Shown: positions 41,440 through 52,772 of the stretch, piece by piece
Numbering within the stretch: the stretch's first letter is position 1
Layout: each line of letters starts with the position of its first letter
Origin: Bombyx mori
Lineage: Eukaryota > Arthropoda > Insecta > Lepidoptera > Bombycidae
Direction: 5' to 3'
Assembly: GCF_030269925.1 (NCBI RefSeq)
Contig: NC_085108.1
Location: 4,278,001-4,342,000 of the forward strand
DNA length: 64,000 nt
Made by a program: the position numbers and the translations under genes
The notes under the pieces: generated by a model
What the model was told of the DNA's origin: nothing
What the model saw: only the letters and a program-made list of their open reading frames with translations
Database searches by the model: none

Positions 41440-41700
41440 ACTCGAGTACTTCGGTCATATTGCTCCGAAAACACCGGATAGCTTAGAAAGGCTATTCGTG
41501 ACAGGGAAGATCGAGGGAAAGAGACCGCGCGGGCGCAGTCCGACAAGGTGGTTCGACCAAATCCGCACCACACTAGAGATCCCATTACACGACGCCCCTC
41601 ATGCGGCCAATGATCGGAGGCGCTGGCGGGACATTACATCAAAATCGTGTCGACATATAATGGTCACGACCCTCAGCAGTGAGGAAACGACGCGAGGAGG
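41440..41700 (+). pseudogene. RTE-type LINE RT C-terminus
   Basis: Reads LEYFGHIAPKTPDSLERLFV, TGKIEGKRPRGRSPTRWFDQ, IRTTLEIPLHDAPHAANDRR and RWRDI. The F-G-H-I ... G-K-x-x-G-K-R-x-R-G-R-x-P-x-R-W-x-D-Q ... DRxxWRxI pattern is the well-known tail of RTE/BovB-like RTs in insects. The N-terminal 700 or so residues are missing. Confidence 0.75.
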
Positions 41701-41921
41701 AGGAGGTATTCATGAAAAGACACAACAATCGATTACTTATTCGATTCTTTTAATCGATAAACACGTTATCGTTTTGTAATGATCTGTGGGTGTTGTTTGC
41801 AACATCTATCGAATTACTGTTACGAAATAATTCGGTGTTCATTCAGGGAGATGAGTTTGCCGCCCACGGGCTTATGACTGACCGTATTTTATATTGATAA
41901 ATCGAGTAATAGAATATTGAA

Positions 41922-42206
41922 GTCGTCGTGGCCTAAAGGATAAGATGTCTGGTGCATTCGTAGCGAGTGATGCGAGAGTGCCGGTGTTCGAATCCCGCAG
42001 ACAGGTACCAATTTTTTCTAATCAAATACGTACTGGATTCACGTTCGCGAGTGACTTTCCCTTTGAAGGAATGATGTGTGACAAAAATAGTTTAAAAAAA
42101 AAATTGAGAGGTAGATCTTGCACTCATAACCTGATGTCAGCGGGCTCCAGTCACCACTTAAAACTAGATGAACCGTGAACTCGTTGATAAATACACAATA
42201 AATAAA
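41922..42206 (+). mobile_element. Bm1-type SINE with internal deletion
   Basis: Intact head 'gtcgtcgtggcctaaaggat' and B box 'gtgttcgaatcccgc'; the body is shortened from 'aaaaaattgagagg' to 'gcgggctccagtcaccactt'. Confidence 0.85.
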
Positions 42207-42282
42207 AAGCAGAAAAATCAACGCTGTTTGTTTTTGCTATTTATTAGCAATTTAATTATTTTCATCTCTATTTGTGTTGACA

Positions 42283-42535
42283 GCGGTGACAGAAAGAGCG
42301 TAGACAATCTTGAAAAATATATGGTAACTGGCAAGATTGCAGGCAAAAGATCTCGTGGCCGCAATCCAACGCGTTGGTCCGACCAAATCCGCACCACTCA
42401 GGATACCACAGTCTACCATACCATGCCATGCACACCGCCGAGAACAGAGGAAGATGGCGAAACATCATCCAGAGAAGGATAATGGGAAGTCACGACCTTC
42501 AGACATGAGGAATGCGCCTCAGGGAGGAGGACTTG
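42283..42535 (+). pseudogene. RTE-type LINE RT C-terminus
   Basis: VTGKIAGKRSRGRNPTRWSD and QIRTTQ in frame, then a frameshift and the 'cacgaccttcagacatgagg' end. Confidence 0.7.
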
Positions 42536-42908
42536 TGCTACCCGGATCAGAGTCTCAATGGCATTACATACAACTGTCTCGCTCTGTTCGGATTTCGTAG
42601 TACCATCTTGCCCGTTCCTTCCCCACTGAAGTAAGTGGTGACAATGATTGAAAATTCCTCATCAATTCAAAGTTCCGGTTTATTATGACGTCACAGTTAA
42701 GTGGGCAACGATGTGGGCGATCCCACCTTGAGTTAAAGCCTTCACCGGTGACAATCGTTCCGTACTTTAGTATACTCGTCAGCACAATGTAATCTTGCAC
42801 CACGTAAAGGTTAATAAATTACAATAGTTTTAATTTCAGAAATGTCCAAAAATATTTTACGGGAACATGCATTTTTTTTTATTATTGGTCCAAATGGGAG
42901 CAAAAACT
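42536..42908. other. No recognised feature
   Basis: Nothing recognisable. Confidence 0.45.
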
Positions 42909-43026
42909 AATTTTCCACACTTATAGAGAATATAGAGAAGTGCACAATGCTAATATTTTTTTTAAATAATGCATAAAAGATACAATAAATCAATAAAGAA
43001 AACATTACACACACTACATACCATGT
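42909..43026 (+). mobile_element. Helitron A, internal fragment
   Basis: 'ttttccacacttatagagaa' to 'cacactacataccatgta'. Both termini are missing. Confidence 0.85.
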
Positions 43027-43272
43027 ACTTCACTGGTAGTAGGACCTCTTGTGAGTCCGTGCGGGTGGGTACCACCACCCCGCCTATTTCTGCAGTGAAG
43101 CAGTAATGCGTTTCGGTTTGAAGGGCGGGATAGCCGTTGTAACTATACTGAGACCTTAGAACTAATATCTCAAGGTGGGTGGCGCATTTACGTTGTAGAT
43201 GTCTATGGGCTCCAGTAACCACTGAATATCAGATGGGCTCGTCCATTCATCAAAAGCATAACAAAAAAAAAA
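43027..43272 (+). repeat. Bm1-type SINE, 5'-truncated
   Basis: 'cttcactggtagtaggacct' to 'aagcataacaaaaaaaa', joined directly to the Helitron fragment. Confidence 0.9.
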
Positions 43273-43331
43273 CACGATAATGCCCATATTCTATTAATTC
43301 CTTTCACGCAGACGACAGAGTCCGCGCTCAC

Positions 43332-43480
43332 CTCACTCACTCTTGCAAAACAGCGCTGATCTCACGCTGCGAAAACCCGAGTTAGTGCAGTAACATTGTC
43401 AGAGCCCGATCTCAGACAGTCATCGAACCCGGACACCGCGGTTCCCATCACCGAGCAGCCGTTGCGTTAAATTTCGCAAA
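43332..43480 (-). promoter_or_regulatory. Candidate non-coding first exon / promoter
   Basis: One of few repeat-free, less AT-rich stretches. On the minus strand it ends in two overlapping strong donors, AGA|GTGAGT (43341/43340) and GAG|GTGAGC (43332/43331). Just upstream is ATCAGCG, similar to arthropod initiator ATCAGT. Such an upstream exon is required by the ZP gene. There is no direct proof that this is the one. Confidence 0.25.
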
Positions 43481-43768
43481 TTCTGAAAAGCTTCATAATT
43501 ACGTGCTCGCGAAAGATTGTTAAATGCCAGAGATCTGACCGATAACAATGTGAACTGGTTCAATTTGTAATAAGTTATACGCTATACTTACGTGCGTGAA
43601 TTTAACACATTGCAATATTCAGACGAAGATCTCACATAGAGAATGTCACTTAGAACTGTTTTATCTAGTGTAAAAATATGGATTTGGATATGTCCGCTTA
43701 TGATTTTTATTTTCATAATTTTTTTGTTTTATTTATGTTTTAACACGAATAATTATTTAAGGGGATTA
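43481..43768. other. No recognised feature
   Basis: Could be upstream of the candidate exon; no TATA element stands out. Confidence 0.4.
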
Positions 43769-44215
43769 TCTATATATTAATACGTGAAGAAAAAACTTTG
43801 TATCCCTTTTTACGAAAATTGCGCGGACGGAGGAGTATGAAATTTTCCACACTTATAGAGATTATAGAGAAGAAATGCACAATGCTAATATTTTTTTAAA
43901 ATAATTCATAAAACATACATTAAATCAATAAAGAAAACATTACACACACTACATACCATGTATTTGACGCACACACGCATGCATACTATTTATTGTCAAA
44001 CTTTTGTTCTTGGCGTCTGTTGTCAAATTGAGAATAGATTAAATAAATTGAGAATAGATTAAATATTGTTTGTCTTTGTTAATATTTTTTATAGTGTAGT
44101 CTTGGCGAAATTTTTGATTAGAGAAGTATAAAATACAATCATAATAGTGTACAAACTTACAATTCTAAACTAAACAATAGTTATAGTCGAATTTCGACTA
44201 CTGCGGGACCTCTAG
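43769..44215 (+). mobile_element. Helitron A
   Basis: TCTATATATTAATACGTGAA to CTAG (44212-44215). It carries a local 22-base duplication around 'aattgagaatagattaaa' (44024-44064). Confidence 0.92.
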
Positions 44216-45548
44216 TAAAATTAATTGCTCATTTAAGATCTAACTAAAATTCCGTAATGAGCATTAATAATTTAAACTGTATTGCAGTCATTACAGTCAC
44301 AATCGTGATTTCAATAGGGGCTCGTTTGACAATAGTAAAATACAGCCTAAAGTACATACAATAAGAATCTTAATCATTATAGAGCATCAAATAAGTAATT
44401 ATAAAAAAGCCAGTACTGAAAATAAAATTTATAAGGAAAAATAAATATAAAAATATTTACTTCCATAAAAAGAGATGCAGAATGAAAAAGAAGGATGTAT
44501 TACCTGATTGTAATTTTAAATTCAATTTATGAAGTGTATGAGTAAGTGTATTTACTTGGATTTCGATTACTCCAATTCAATACGGTCTCATGCTTAATCG
44601 CTCCCAGCACTAGCAGATCCTCGCCTGTTCATAGCAAAAAATGACTAAGAATTGAAAATGTTGTTATACAACTTTTGACCTTTATATGTGTTCATGGTAT
44701 TTCGCTTTTAATACGATTATCAATGGGTATGTGTAATCTATTGACCAGCAAGGTATTGGACGGCACTTTCTGTTCTATTCGCACTTCACCGTTCTTATAT
44801 AAGTGAGAGAGGGATGTCTTAGATTGGCGTTGGTTGGACCAGCATCGGTATTTGTACCTAAAGTCTTCTCAATTGCTTATTGATTATTTTACGCCCATTA
44901 AGAACTGTGAAAGTTACTCGTGGTCCATTCCATTATCTACATGAGGACGTTGTTAATGAGCGTTCGTGAACACTTCATCTCACGGATAAATACTGTTGAG
45001 ACTAAGACAAAAATGTATTTTTTAGCCTAGTCTTTGGATATCGCCTTGAATGATGAAGCTTATGTGAAATCATTATGTCACTAGTGAAGTGACGAACTTA
45101 TTGTAAAAAAAAAAACGAAATACCAACTGTGATGTGAAAATGCCGATGGACTGAAATGCGAAAACGGGTTAGGTTAAATCATCCACAGATTCGGTAGAAT
45201 CTGGCGCCAAGTTCCGTTCAAAAATCCCGTTGTAAACGGAGCGCCAGACTACCGACTGTGTTTACTGTGAGCAGAACAGTTTTTTGAGGTTGCGAAATTT
45301 TATTTAATTCTACGGTACTTCTGGCTCCTAAATTGTATATTATATCAATCACTCACAACTTTATTTTACTGATATTAACTAGTTATATCAATTACAACAA
45401 TTAATCTACTTGAAATTATTAATTTTATCACCACAAACTATGGCTCGCTCAAAAATTTCGATCCTGACTTTTTTCGATGTAAAAAGTGACATGCCACAGA
45501 CTATAAATATTCGAGAATGGTAATCTACGGCCGCCAGGGTGCGCTGGA
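44216..45548. other. No recognised feature
   Basis: Mostly AT-rich. 'tctggcgccaagttccgttc' (45197-45216) and 'aaacggagcgccaga' (45234-45248) form a short imperfect hairpin. No gene seen. Confidence 0.45.
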
Positions 45549-45558
45549 ATTATTCCTA

Positions 45559-45994
45559 TTTGTAATGGATTTTATGACCTGGTAACTGAGACCTTTAAGT
45601 CATGTCTTATTTTAATTTATATTCATATTTTTATGAAAAATGATATTATGGAGTGAAATGAAATGTGATATTATGGAGTGAAATGAAATGAAGATGATTA
45701 ATTTGAGACATTAATCAAAAGGGATGAAATGAAATGAGATGAGATGATATGGAATGAAATATAATCTCAGTAAAATGGTGGTGGTCATTTACTAAGATCT
45801 CAGTGGACTTTTTGGAGGAAACCGAGAAGTTACGTACAGCGGCTTTGTTTCATTTTCCCACGTTTGTGCACTTTCACAGATATTAAACAGTTAATAAACC
45901 ACTATTATTACACATTTAAACCCGAATAAAACACTAAATAGACAAATTAAAACAAATCACACAACTTCACACCTCGCGTTCCCGCCAAAAAGTC
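45559..45994 (-). mobile_element. Retroposon G, full copy with 10-bp target duplication
   Basis: Flanked by ATTATTCCTA at 45549-45558 and 45995-46004. Same 5' end as the 40643 copy; the A-tail is short and mixed. Contains a local duplication of 'tattatggagtgaaatgaaa'. Confidence 0.9.
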
Positions 45995-46004
45995 ATTATT
46001 CCTA

Positions 46005-46560
46005 CATAAACTGTAGCTTCAAGGGGATAGTTTGCAGTTCTTATTGAACGGTTTATACATTAAATAACGTTAATGTTGTTACTGTTAGTATTTTAGTTTA
46101 AGTACTGCCGAAGCAAGTACTGTTGTTACTGTTGGAGAAACAATTTTGTTTTGTAATGTAATACCGAAATACTTTACGAGATGGCGTTACAAAAAATCCC
46201 TTCCCAAAACTATAAAACCGTTGTGATTGTCTACGAATAATAAATAATATAATAACTAATATTTATTCGTAGGTGATTGTTTAAGATGCTATGAATATTT
46301 CGGTTTTGATTTCATCAAAATAACTTGAACTTTACTACTGAATTCCGATGAAAATTCTAATTAAGGCTGAGTTAAGTTCAGCTTTTTATTTAAGCCTCTT
46401 ACTGTAGTTTTTAAATTACATTTATGCGGATTGATGTTTCAAGGCTTTCAGATTTTAATTTTAAATTCTGAAATAATTAAGAACAGCGTCATCTACCCTT
46501 CACATTTGAAACAAAATTTAATTCGGTTTAAATTTGTAAAAGTTGATGTTGATTATTATT
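46005..46560. other. No recognised feature
   Basis: AT-rich spacer before the gypsy-like element. Confidence 0.5.
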
Positions 46561-46564
46561 ACAC

Positions 46565-46796
46565 TGTAACGCAGCGTTCCGTTTCGCGGGGCAACAGCAG
46601 CCAAAGGGAATGTGACTCAGGTCCGTGCCGCGACGACCCACCCCGCGCTACCCGCGCCCGCGCATCTGTTGCATCATTCGCACCCCCAATTATGGCAATT
46701 AGTGCGCGCCAGACTTTGAAGCGAAATACACGCGTCCCCGGTCGATACCGGAACTGACAACCCGAGTCTCATGCCAGTCGGGCACCTAACATTAAA
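46565..46796 (+). repeat. 5' LTR of gypsy-like element
   Basis: TGTAACGCAGCGTTCC to CACCTAACATTAAA, 232 bp, preceded by ACAC (46561-46564). It differs from the 3' LTR by two substitutions, a 9-bp duplication (atggcaatt) and a 2-bp gap. Confidence 0.92.
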
Positions 46797-46815
46797 CTGG
46801 CAGCCCAAGCGCGGG
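46797..46815 (+). promoter_or_regulatory. Putative primer-binding site
   Basis: 'ctggcagcccaagcgcgg' directly follows the LTR, where a tRNA primer site belongs. I do not assign a tRNA. Confidence 0.5.
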
Positions 46816-46957
46816 CCCTTTAACTAGTATTTCGGAGTGAATCTACGTAATTACGACACGTACTCGTCGTCAGTCACGGCGTCAATCCGATTTTCAAGAC
46901 GTTGAAGAAGAAATTGGTTTAACCGCGGGACCGACGCCAACATTTACCGCAAACAAC

Positions 46958-49339
46958 ATGGCGTCATTACAAGAAAGTCAAATGGCAGCATTCGAACGCC
47001 TACTCGACCGAGTTTTTGAGCATAAAACTCAACTCGAATCATCAGCAACACCGACGTCGGAGCCGACATCGCCGCCTTCCTCGACGCCCGCTCACCATTC
47101 TGGGAACTTCGCGTCATGCACGGCGCGGTTCAGCGGAGCGCCCGGCGACTCACTCGACGGTTTCCTTGACGCGGTCGAATCATACAAAGATTGTGCTGAC
47201 GTAGGACACGCCATCGCGTTACGAGGACTCCCGATGTTACTAACCGGAAATGCAGCCGTGTGGTGGCAAGGCGTTAAAGCTAGCATCACTTCCTGGGACG
47301 ACGCTTTATCATCGTTACGAAGCGCTTTCGGTGATTGCAGACCGCCCCATCGAGTCTACTTAGAGCTCTTCAAAATGTCGCAAGGACAAAGAGAGAAGAC
47401 GGAGATCTTCGTTGCCAGAGCACGAGCCCTACTAGCTCGACTCCCACCTGGTGACCTTAGTGAGAAAGTTCAAATTGATATGCTTTACGGCCTTCTACAC
47501 CGTCGTGTTCGTAAAAGATTAAGAAGAGACGAAGTAACTTCATACGACACGTTATTAAAGAAAACGCGCCATATCGAGGACTCCATCTACGAGACCAGTC
47601 CGCCTGAATTTATTCATCATCCTCAGCGAGCGACGCCACGTTCATCGGGTAGTACCGTAGGCGAAGTTCCCGCCGGTGCTTCGACTTCGGCGCGGATGAC
47701 GCCGCGGAAAATATTCAACTCGGGCGCCGCTGGCGGCCCGCCACGCGACGACAGCGCTGCGCCGAGCACCGTTCGAGTCCCCGCGCCTCGCTACACGAAC
47801 ACTGATAATGTATCATCTACGTCAATTGTTAAAAGACTGTTCTGTGTTTATTGCAAAAAGTACGGACATATTCGTGATGAGTGTTTAAAATTAGCGTCAA
47901 ATTTAAAATTAGCGTCAAAAACGAAATTCGACAACGAAAATACGCAAGCTGTATCCTCGTGTTACGGGTGTGGTACCAAAGGTGTTACTCGGTCTCAGTG
48001 TACAAAGTGTAACGCAAGTTATTACGCCGTCGACGCTGCACGGACCCGATCAGTCACATCCGATTTACCTATTGGTAAAGTAAATACACAGCTGTCAAGT
48101 TCAGTGAACTCTATTCATCGCGACAGCTCGTTGCATACAGCTTGCACTTCAAACACCGTAAAGTCGTCCATTTATATTAATAATCGTAAACAATGTTTTG
48201 TTGATAATGAAAATAATTATTATCCTACCGATTTTAAGGCGATTCTTCCTCCGCGCTTTTTCGGTACTGATAACAAGGTTAGACTTCAAAATTATTCTAG
48301 ACTTAATCATAATATAAACAATAATATTAGTTCTAGGAATAGGCCCCTTATGCGTTACTCGAGTGGTACCGAACCAAAACATAGTTATTCCGAGGTACCA
48401 AGTGGCCGCGATAGGGTGACCATGATGAACGAAAATAGGGTGACCATGGAAAACGTCGGACATTTTTCGACAATTAATTCTAATGTGAAAAGTGTTGCCC
48501 AGAGTAACTCTACTGAGCACCAGGTTAGGTTAAGACCAATTTTAAGTGTTCAAATGTTAGGTATACGAGGTAATGCTTTGTTGGATACGGGAGCTAAGAG
48601 TAGCGTTGCCGGAGCGTTGCTTTATGAATTGCTGTTAAAGCATAACCATCCGTGTGAGGAAACCAGGCGTCGGGTGAGGCTTGCAGACGGTTCCGCGCGC
48701 ACCCGCCGAGTTTTGCTCACTACTCTTGAAGTAAGGGTAAGTCCCGAAAGGTCAGTAACCCTTGAATTTACTGTTTTTCCAGATGCTCAAAATAATGAAA
48801 CTTTGCTTGGCATGGATTTTTTGGTGGCGGCAGGTATTGTGCTTGACTTTGCTTCATCCACTTGGCATTTTTCAGGAAAACGGGTTACCTATCCAATTGA
48901 ATATGAGTGCCCTAAGCCATGCATGTTTGCTTCTACTGCTGACTTCCTGCGTGATGATAAGGGTTCTATGCTTGGCTCCGATGAACGGCAGCAGCTATCA
49001 CATTTATTGCAGGAGAATGGAGACATCTTTAGGGTGGGGGGAGCCCCAACCCTTTACGCCGAGCACCACATTGATACCGGTGATCATCCGCCTATATCGG
49101 TACCGCCGTATAGGCTCACTCCTGTGCTTCAACAGCGAGGAGAGGTTCTCGCAATCGATTTGTTCGGGCCACTGCCAGAAGGAGAGCAGGGGGAGCGATG
49201 GGTACTCCTGGTAGAGGATGTAGCTACAAGATGGGTAGAACTCTACGCACTTGTTGATGCCACCGCCGTGGCTTGCTCCCGAGTCCTACTGGAAGAGTAT
49301 TTCCTTCGTTATGGCTTGCTTATGCGTCTAGGGGTGTAA
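46958..49339 (+). CDS. Gypsy-like Gag-protease with deleted RT and partial integrase
   Basis: A 793-codon open frame. Gag has the retrotransposon capsid pattern (FLDAVESYKDCADV, ALRGLPMLLTGNAAVWWQG near residues 68-107), as in Arc-like gypsy Gags. The first zinc knuckle CVYCKKYGHIRDEC (near 295) is intact. The second, CYGCGTKGVTRSQC (near 335), has Val where His is expected. Protease LLDTGAKSS (near 541) is followed by LGMDFL (near 616). RT begins HHIDTGDHPPISVPPYRLTP (near 704) and within a few codons jumps to the integrase motif VLAIDLFGPLPEGEQGERW. The whole RT palm and RNase H, about 2 kb, are missing. The frame then stops inside the integrase core. It cannot reverse transcribe, but could still supply Gag and protease. 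Confidence 0.9.
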   Translation: MASLQESQMAAFERLLDRVFEHKTQLESSATPTSEPTSPPSSTPAHHSGNFASCTARFSGAPGDSLDGFLDAVESYKDCADVGHAIALRGLPMLLTGNAAVWWQGVKASITSWDDALSSLRSAFGDCRPPHRVYLELFKMSQGQREKTEIFVARARALLARLPPGDLSEKVQIDMLYGLLHRRVRKRLRRDEVTSYDTLLKKTRHIEDSIYETSPPEFIHHPQRATPRSSGSTVGEVPAGASTSARMTPRKIFNSGAAGGPPRDDSAAPSTVRVPAPRYTNTDNVSSTSIVKRLFCVYCKKYGHIRDECLKLASNLKLASKTKFDNENTQAVSSCYGCGTKGVTRSQCTKCNASYYAVDAARTRSVTSDLPIGKVNTQLSSSVNSIHRDSSLHTACTSNTVKSSIYINNRKQCFVDNENNYYPTDFKAILPPRFFGTDNKVRLQNYSRLNHNINNNISSRNRPLMRYSSGTEPKHSYSEVPSGRDRVTMMNENRVTMENVGHFSTINSNVKSVAQSNSTEHQVRLRPILSVQMLGIRGNALLDTGAKSSVAGALLYELLLKHNHPCEETRRRVRLADGSARTRRVLLTTLEVRVSPERSVTLEFTVFPDAQNNETLLGMDFLVAAGIVLDFASSTWHFSGKRVTYPIEYECPKPCMFASTADFLRDDKGSMLGSDERQQLSHLLQENGDIFRVGGAPTLYAEHHIDTGDHPPISVPPYRLTPVLQQRGEVLAIDLFGPLPEGEQGERWVLLVEDVATRWVELYALVDATAVACSRVLLEEYFLRYGLLMRLGV

Positions 49340-49590
49340 CACGTAAGTTCATGCCACGACGGGATGGCCCGTATCGCGTAGTAAAGATAGTTAGTCCTAC
49401 AACGTACTTCATAGCAGACTTGTCAAACAATGTCATCGGCAAGTATCACACCGCGGATTTAACCCACTCTCCGTCAAATTCAAGTACGGATCCAATTATG
49501 CCAAAGAGGCAGAGAGGAAGGCCGCGTCTTCAGACTAACAGTCCCAAGTTGGACTCGGGACGCGTTCCCAACTTGGAGGGGGAGTATGTA
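49330..49590 (+). pseudogene. Integrase C-terminal remnant
   Basis: In a different frame from the main ORF: FMPRRDGPYRVVKIVSPTTY, then GKYHTADL and a basic tail (MPKRQRGRPR). This is the DNA-binding end of a gypsy integrase. It follows a second deletion that removed the rest of the catalytic core. Confidence 0.75.
49574..49586 (+). promoter_or_regulatory. Polypurine tract
   Basis: GGAGGGGGAG then TA, directly before the 3' LTR, the plus-strand primer. Confidence 0.8.
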
Positions 49591-49811
49591 ACGCAGCGTT
49601 CCGTTTCGCGGGGCAACAGCAGCCAAAGAGAATGTGACTCAGGTCCGTGCCGCGACGACCCACCCCGCGCTACCCGCGCCCGCGCATCTGTTGCATCATT
49701 CGCACCCCCAATTAGTGCGCGCCAGACTTTGAAGCGGAATACACGCGTCCCCGGTCGATACCGGAACTGACAACCCGAGAGTCTCATGCCAGTCGGGCAC
49801 CTAACATTAAA
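49587..49811 (+). repeat. 3' LTR of gypsy-like element
   Basis: 225 bp, same ends as the 5' LTR, followed by ACAC (49812-49815). The open frames on both strands across it are repeat artefacts. Confidence 0.92.
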
Positions 49812-49913
49812 ACACTAATTAATTGAGCGTTTCATTAGCTTTTAAGCTGAGTGACTATTTATAATTTATTTTTATTAAGTAATAAATGAGCAAAAAATAA
49901 TACTTAACAAAAA

Positions 49914-50979
49914 GATATGAAATCCGAACAAAAACAGTTTCACTGTAAAAAATTGCGCCAAGTCCACGTTTATAAAACTCATCTAAATAACATTTGCACT
50001 TTACAAAAAAAGAAGACTTCAATAGCTTTCATTCTCTACAAAAATATGTGAAATACAAAAAAATACCAAGAAACCGTCATAAAGATGAAAAAATTAAAAA
50101 AAAATTGTTGAAAATTTAAAAATAAAAAAATAAAAATTTTATCGTGCTTGGCGCGCGTCATTGAGTACCCCAAAATTTTTCGGAAGAATTTCAACCCGAG
50201 AAAAAAAACATTTTGCTTTAATATACAGTGAAAGCTGAAAAAGTTACCCAGGTTGTCTTTTTCGCTCTTGTTAGCGTTTTATGAGAAATTGAGACAGAAC
50301 TACGGTAATTTTCAACAGCTCTCACTATATACCTATGGGCTATTATATGCCAAATCGACCACTTTTGCGTCCGACCCCTTTAGATTCAGCTGAAACTTTA
50401 ATATTCTTTTCTACCCTTTGAAAAACATCTTTGAGAATTTTTTCAAATGTTTTGAAGCCAACGTATACATACGTATCGACTCGTAAGTAGTTTGTATTTG
50501 TATAAGCGAACACGAGAGGGTGTTTAGTTCAAATCATAAAAGATGAGTGGGAAATGAAAAAAATTCAAATAACATACGTATGAGATGTCGATTTTACTTA
50601 ACTTTTGTAAAACTTATTATGAAATAATAATTCATTAATTACATTTATGCATTTCATAGGTTGACCTACTTATAAATTTCTAAACATTGAAAGGATGTTC
50701 ATTTATCCTGAAAATTTTGGGGTACTCAATGACGCGCGCCAAGCACGATAAAATTTTTATTTTTTTATTTTTAAATTTTCAACAATTTTTTTTTAATTTT
50801 TTCATCTTTATGACGGTTTCTTGGTATTTTTTTGTATTTCACATATTTTTGTAGAGAATGAAAGCTATTGAAGTCTTCTTTTTTTGTAAAGTGCAAATGT
50901 TATTTAGATGAGTTTTATAAACGTGGACTTGGCGCAATTTTTTACAGTGAAACTGTTTTTGTTCGGATTCCACATATCT
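49914..50979. mobile_element. Non-autonomous element with ~265-bp inverted repeats
   Basis: 49914-50180 is mirrored by 50711-50979 with few differences (outer 'gaaatccgaacaaaaacag', inner 'gcgcgcgtcattgagtaccc'). The roughly 530-bp middle has no coding frame ('aaatcgaccacttttgcgtc'). No target duplication found, so the superfamily is open. Confidence 0.85.
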
Positions 50980-51175
50980 GCAGTCATCAGTTCAGTCCGC
51001 AAGCTTGGGACAGCCCTGATATCAGTTATTAGACTTAACTATTATAGCAAATATTAATATCATATATTAATAGCAGTTGCAAACGGATTGTTGATCTGAA
51101 AAGTTTATTATAATAACTTTTGGCGCTATCTTTGACATTACACCTGTAGCTATAGCTGTGTGTGTACTGTGTATA

Positions 51176-52772
51176 CAGGGTTACAGGTTAAGTCGACCTA
51201 TTCCCGTGAAGAGCGTGTAGCTTACATCGTTTATAACTGATTTGACTATGAAACACTCTACCCTAAATCTAACCGATCTGGAGATATTTCAATTTAATTG
51301 TTTTTTATAATAAATACCCGATTTTCAGCTATCAGCTTAAATATTTTGAAATGCGTAAGTCTTATTACTATTATTACATGATTTTTACTTGTAAAATAAG
51401 ATGCTGTATGAGCCCAAAAACCAATATTGTACGTAAAATGAATAAACAAGTCGTTTTAGACGATTAAAACTTATAAAAACGAATAAAAAATTAGAAAGAT
51501 TATTTTTCTTTCAAGGATATCTTAAAAAATATTATGGCGCCTGTTTGGCAGATGTGCTTAACAATATCTACGTTTCATCAGCTATCCAACAAGGTATAGC
51601 AATCTAGGGTTTAAATAAAACATCACAGAAAATATTTAGTTGCGAGCCTCCAGGTAGCAGTTCTAACAGTCCTTCGCGAATTTTCCTTCAATGTTAATGC
51701 AGTGCGTGCGAGCGAGACAGCCTCAATGTGTGGATGGGCATTATTTCCAATCATTTGATTGGGCCTTACTTTCTCCCTGACAATTTAAATGAGGTATACT
51801 ATGAACATTTCCCGCGAGGAGACCTAAATGACCTATTAGATGATTTGACCCTCAATCTGATTCAAGACGTGGTTTCAGCATGATGGCTGCCTTGCGCATT
51901 TCAGGAGAAGTGCCAGAGAATAGCTAGACACAAATTATCCAAACAAATGAATTGAACGAGGTGGGCCTATACCCTGGCCAGTCATAAGTCCGGACCTAAC
52001 CCCCATGGATTTTTATGTGTAGGGGGACACATGAAGAGTCTCGTGTACAGTGAGCCCAACCCAATTTCATCAATTGAAGTATTGAGAGACAGGATTATTA
52101 ATGCGGCGAATGAAATGAGAAGGAAATTAATTACTGGTGTAATAAAAGTGGACTTCGTAAAGTAATGCGAACATGAGTGCAAAACAGTCACGGACATGTT
52201 GGGCATGAAATTTAGACCTTAGGATGTTTTGTTGGAACTTGAAAGTTTAATAAATGTAGTATCTTGTACATACTTGTTTTATTTAGCCTCCCCTGTAGCC
52301 TATAAAACTAAGTGTTTTTGACAAATTTTTGATAAAACCTTAGATTGCTATACCTTGTTGGATAGCTGAGGAAACTTAGATATTGTTAAGCATATCTGCC
52401 AAACAGGCGCCATAATATTTTTTTAAGATATCCTTGAAAGAAAAATAATCTTTCTAATTTTTTATTCGTTTTTATAAGTTTTAATCGTCTAAAACGACTT
52501 GTTTATTCATTTTACGTACAATATTGGTTTTTGGGCTCATACAGCATCCTATTTTACAAGTAAAAATCATGTAATAATAATAATAAGACTTACGCATTTC
52601 AAAATATTTAAGCTGATAGCTGAAAATCGGGTATTTTTTATAAAAAACAATTAAATTGAAATATCTCCAGATCGGTTAGATTTAGGGTAGGGTGTTTCAT
52701 AGTCAAATCAGTCAGAAACGATGTAAGCTACACGCTCTTAACGGGAATAGGTCGACTTAACCTGTAACCCTG
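51176..52772 (+). mobile_element. IS630/Tc1/mariner-superfamily element with ~430-bp inverted repeats
   Basis: CAGGGTTACAGGTTAAGTCG at both ends, flanked by TA (51174-51175, 52773-52774). The inverted repeats extend to about 51610 and 52335, to 'caaggtatagcaatctaggg'. A broken transposase lies between. Confidence 0.88.
51716..52218 (+). pseudogene. IS630/mariner-type transposase, decayed
   Basis: Pieces in different frames: VWMGIISNHLIGPYFLPDNL; FQHDGCLAHFRR (second catalytic Asp); WPVISPDLTPMDFYV (third catalytic acidic region, S-P-D-L-x-P-x-D-F); GHMKSLVYSEPN; and a C-terminal RDRIINAANEMRRKL. At least three in-frame stops and two frameshifts. The N-terminal helix-turn-helix is missing or lies inside the long inverted repeat. 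Not functional. Confidence 0.8.

Noticed and set aside
46569..46757. Protein from the gypsy LTR
   Set aside because: The same open frame recurs in the other LTR on both strands; it reflects LTR base composition.
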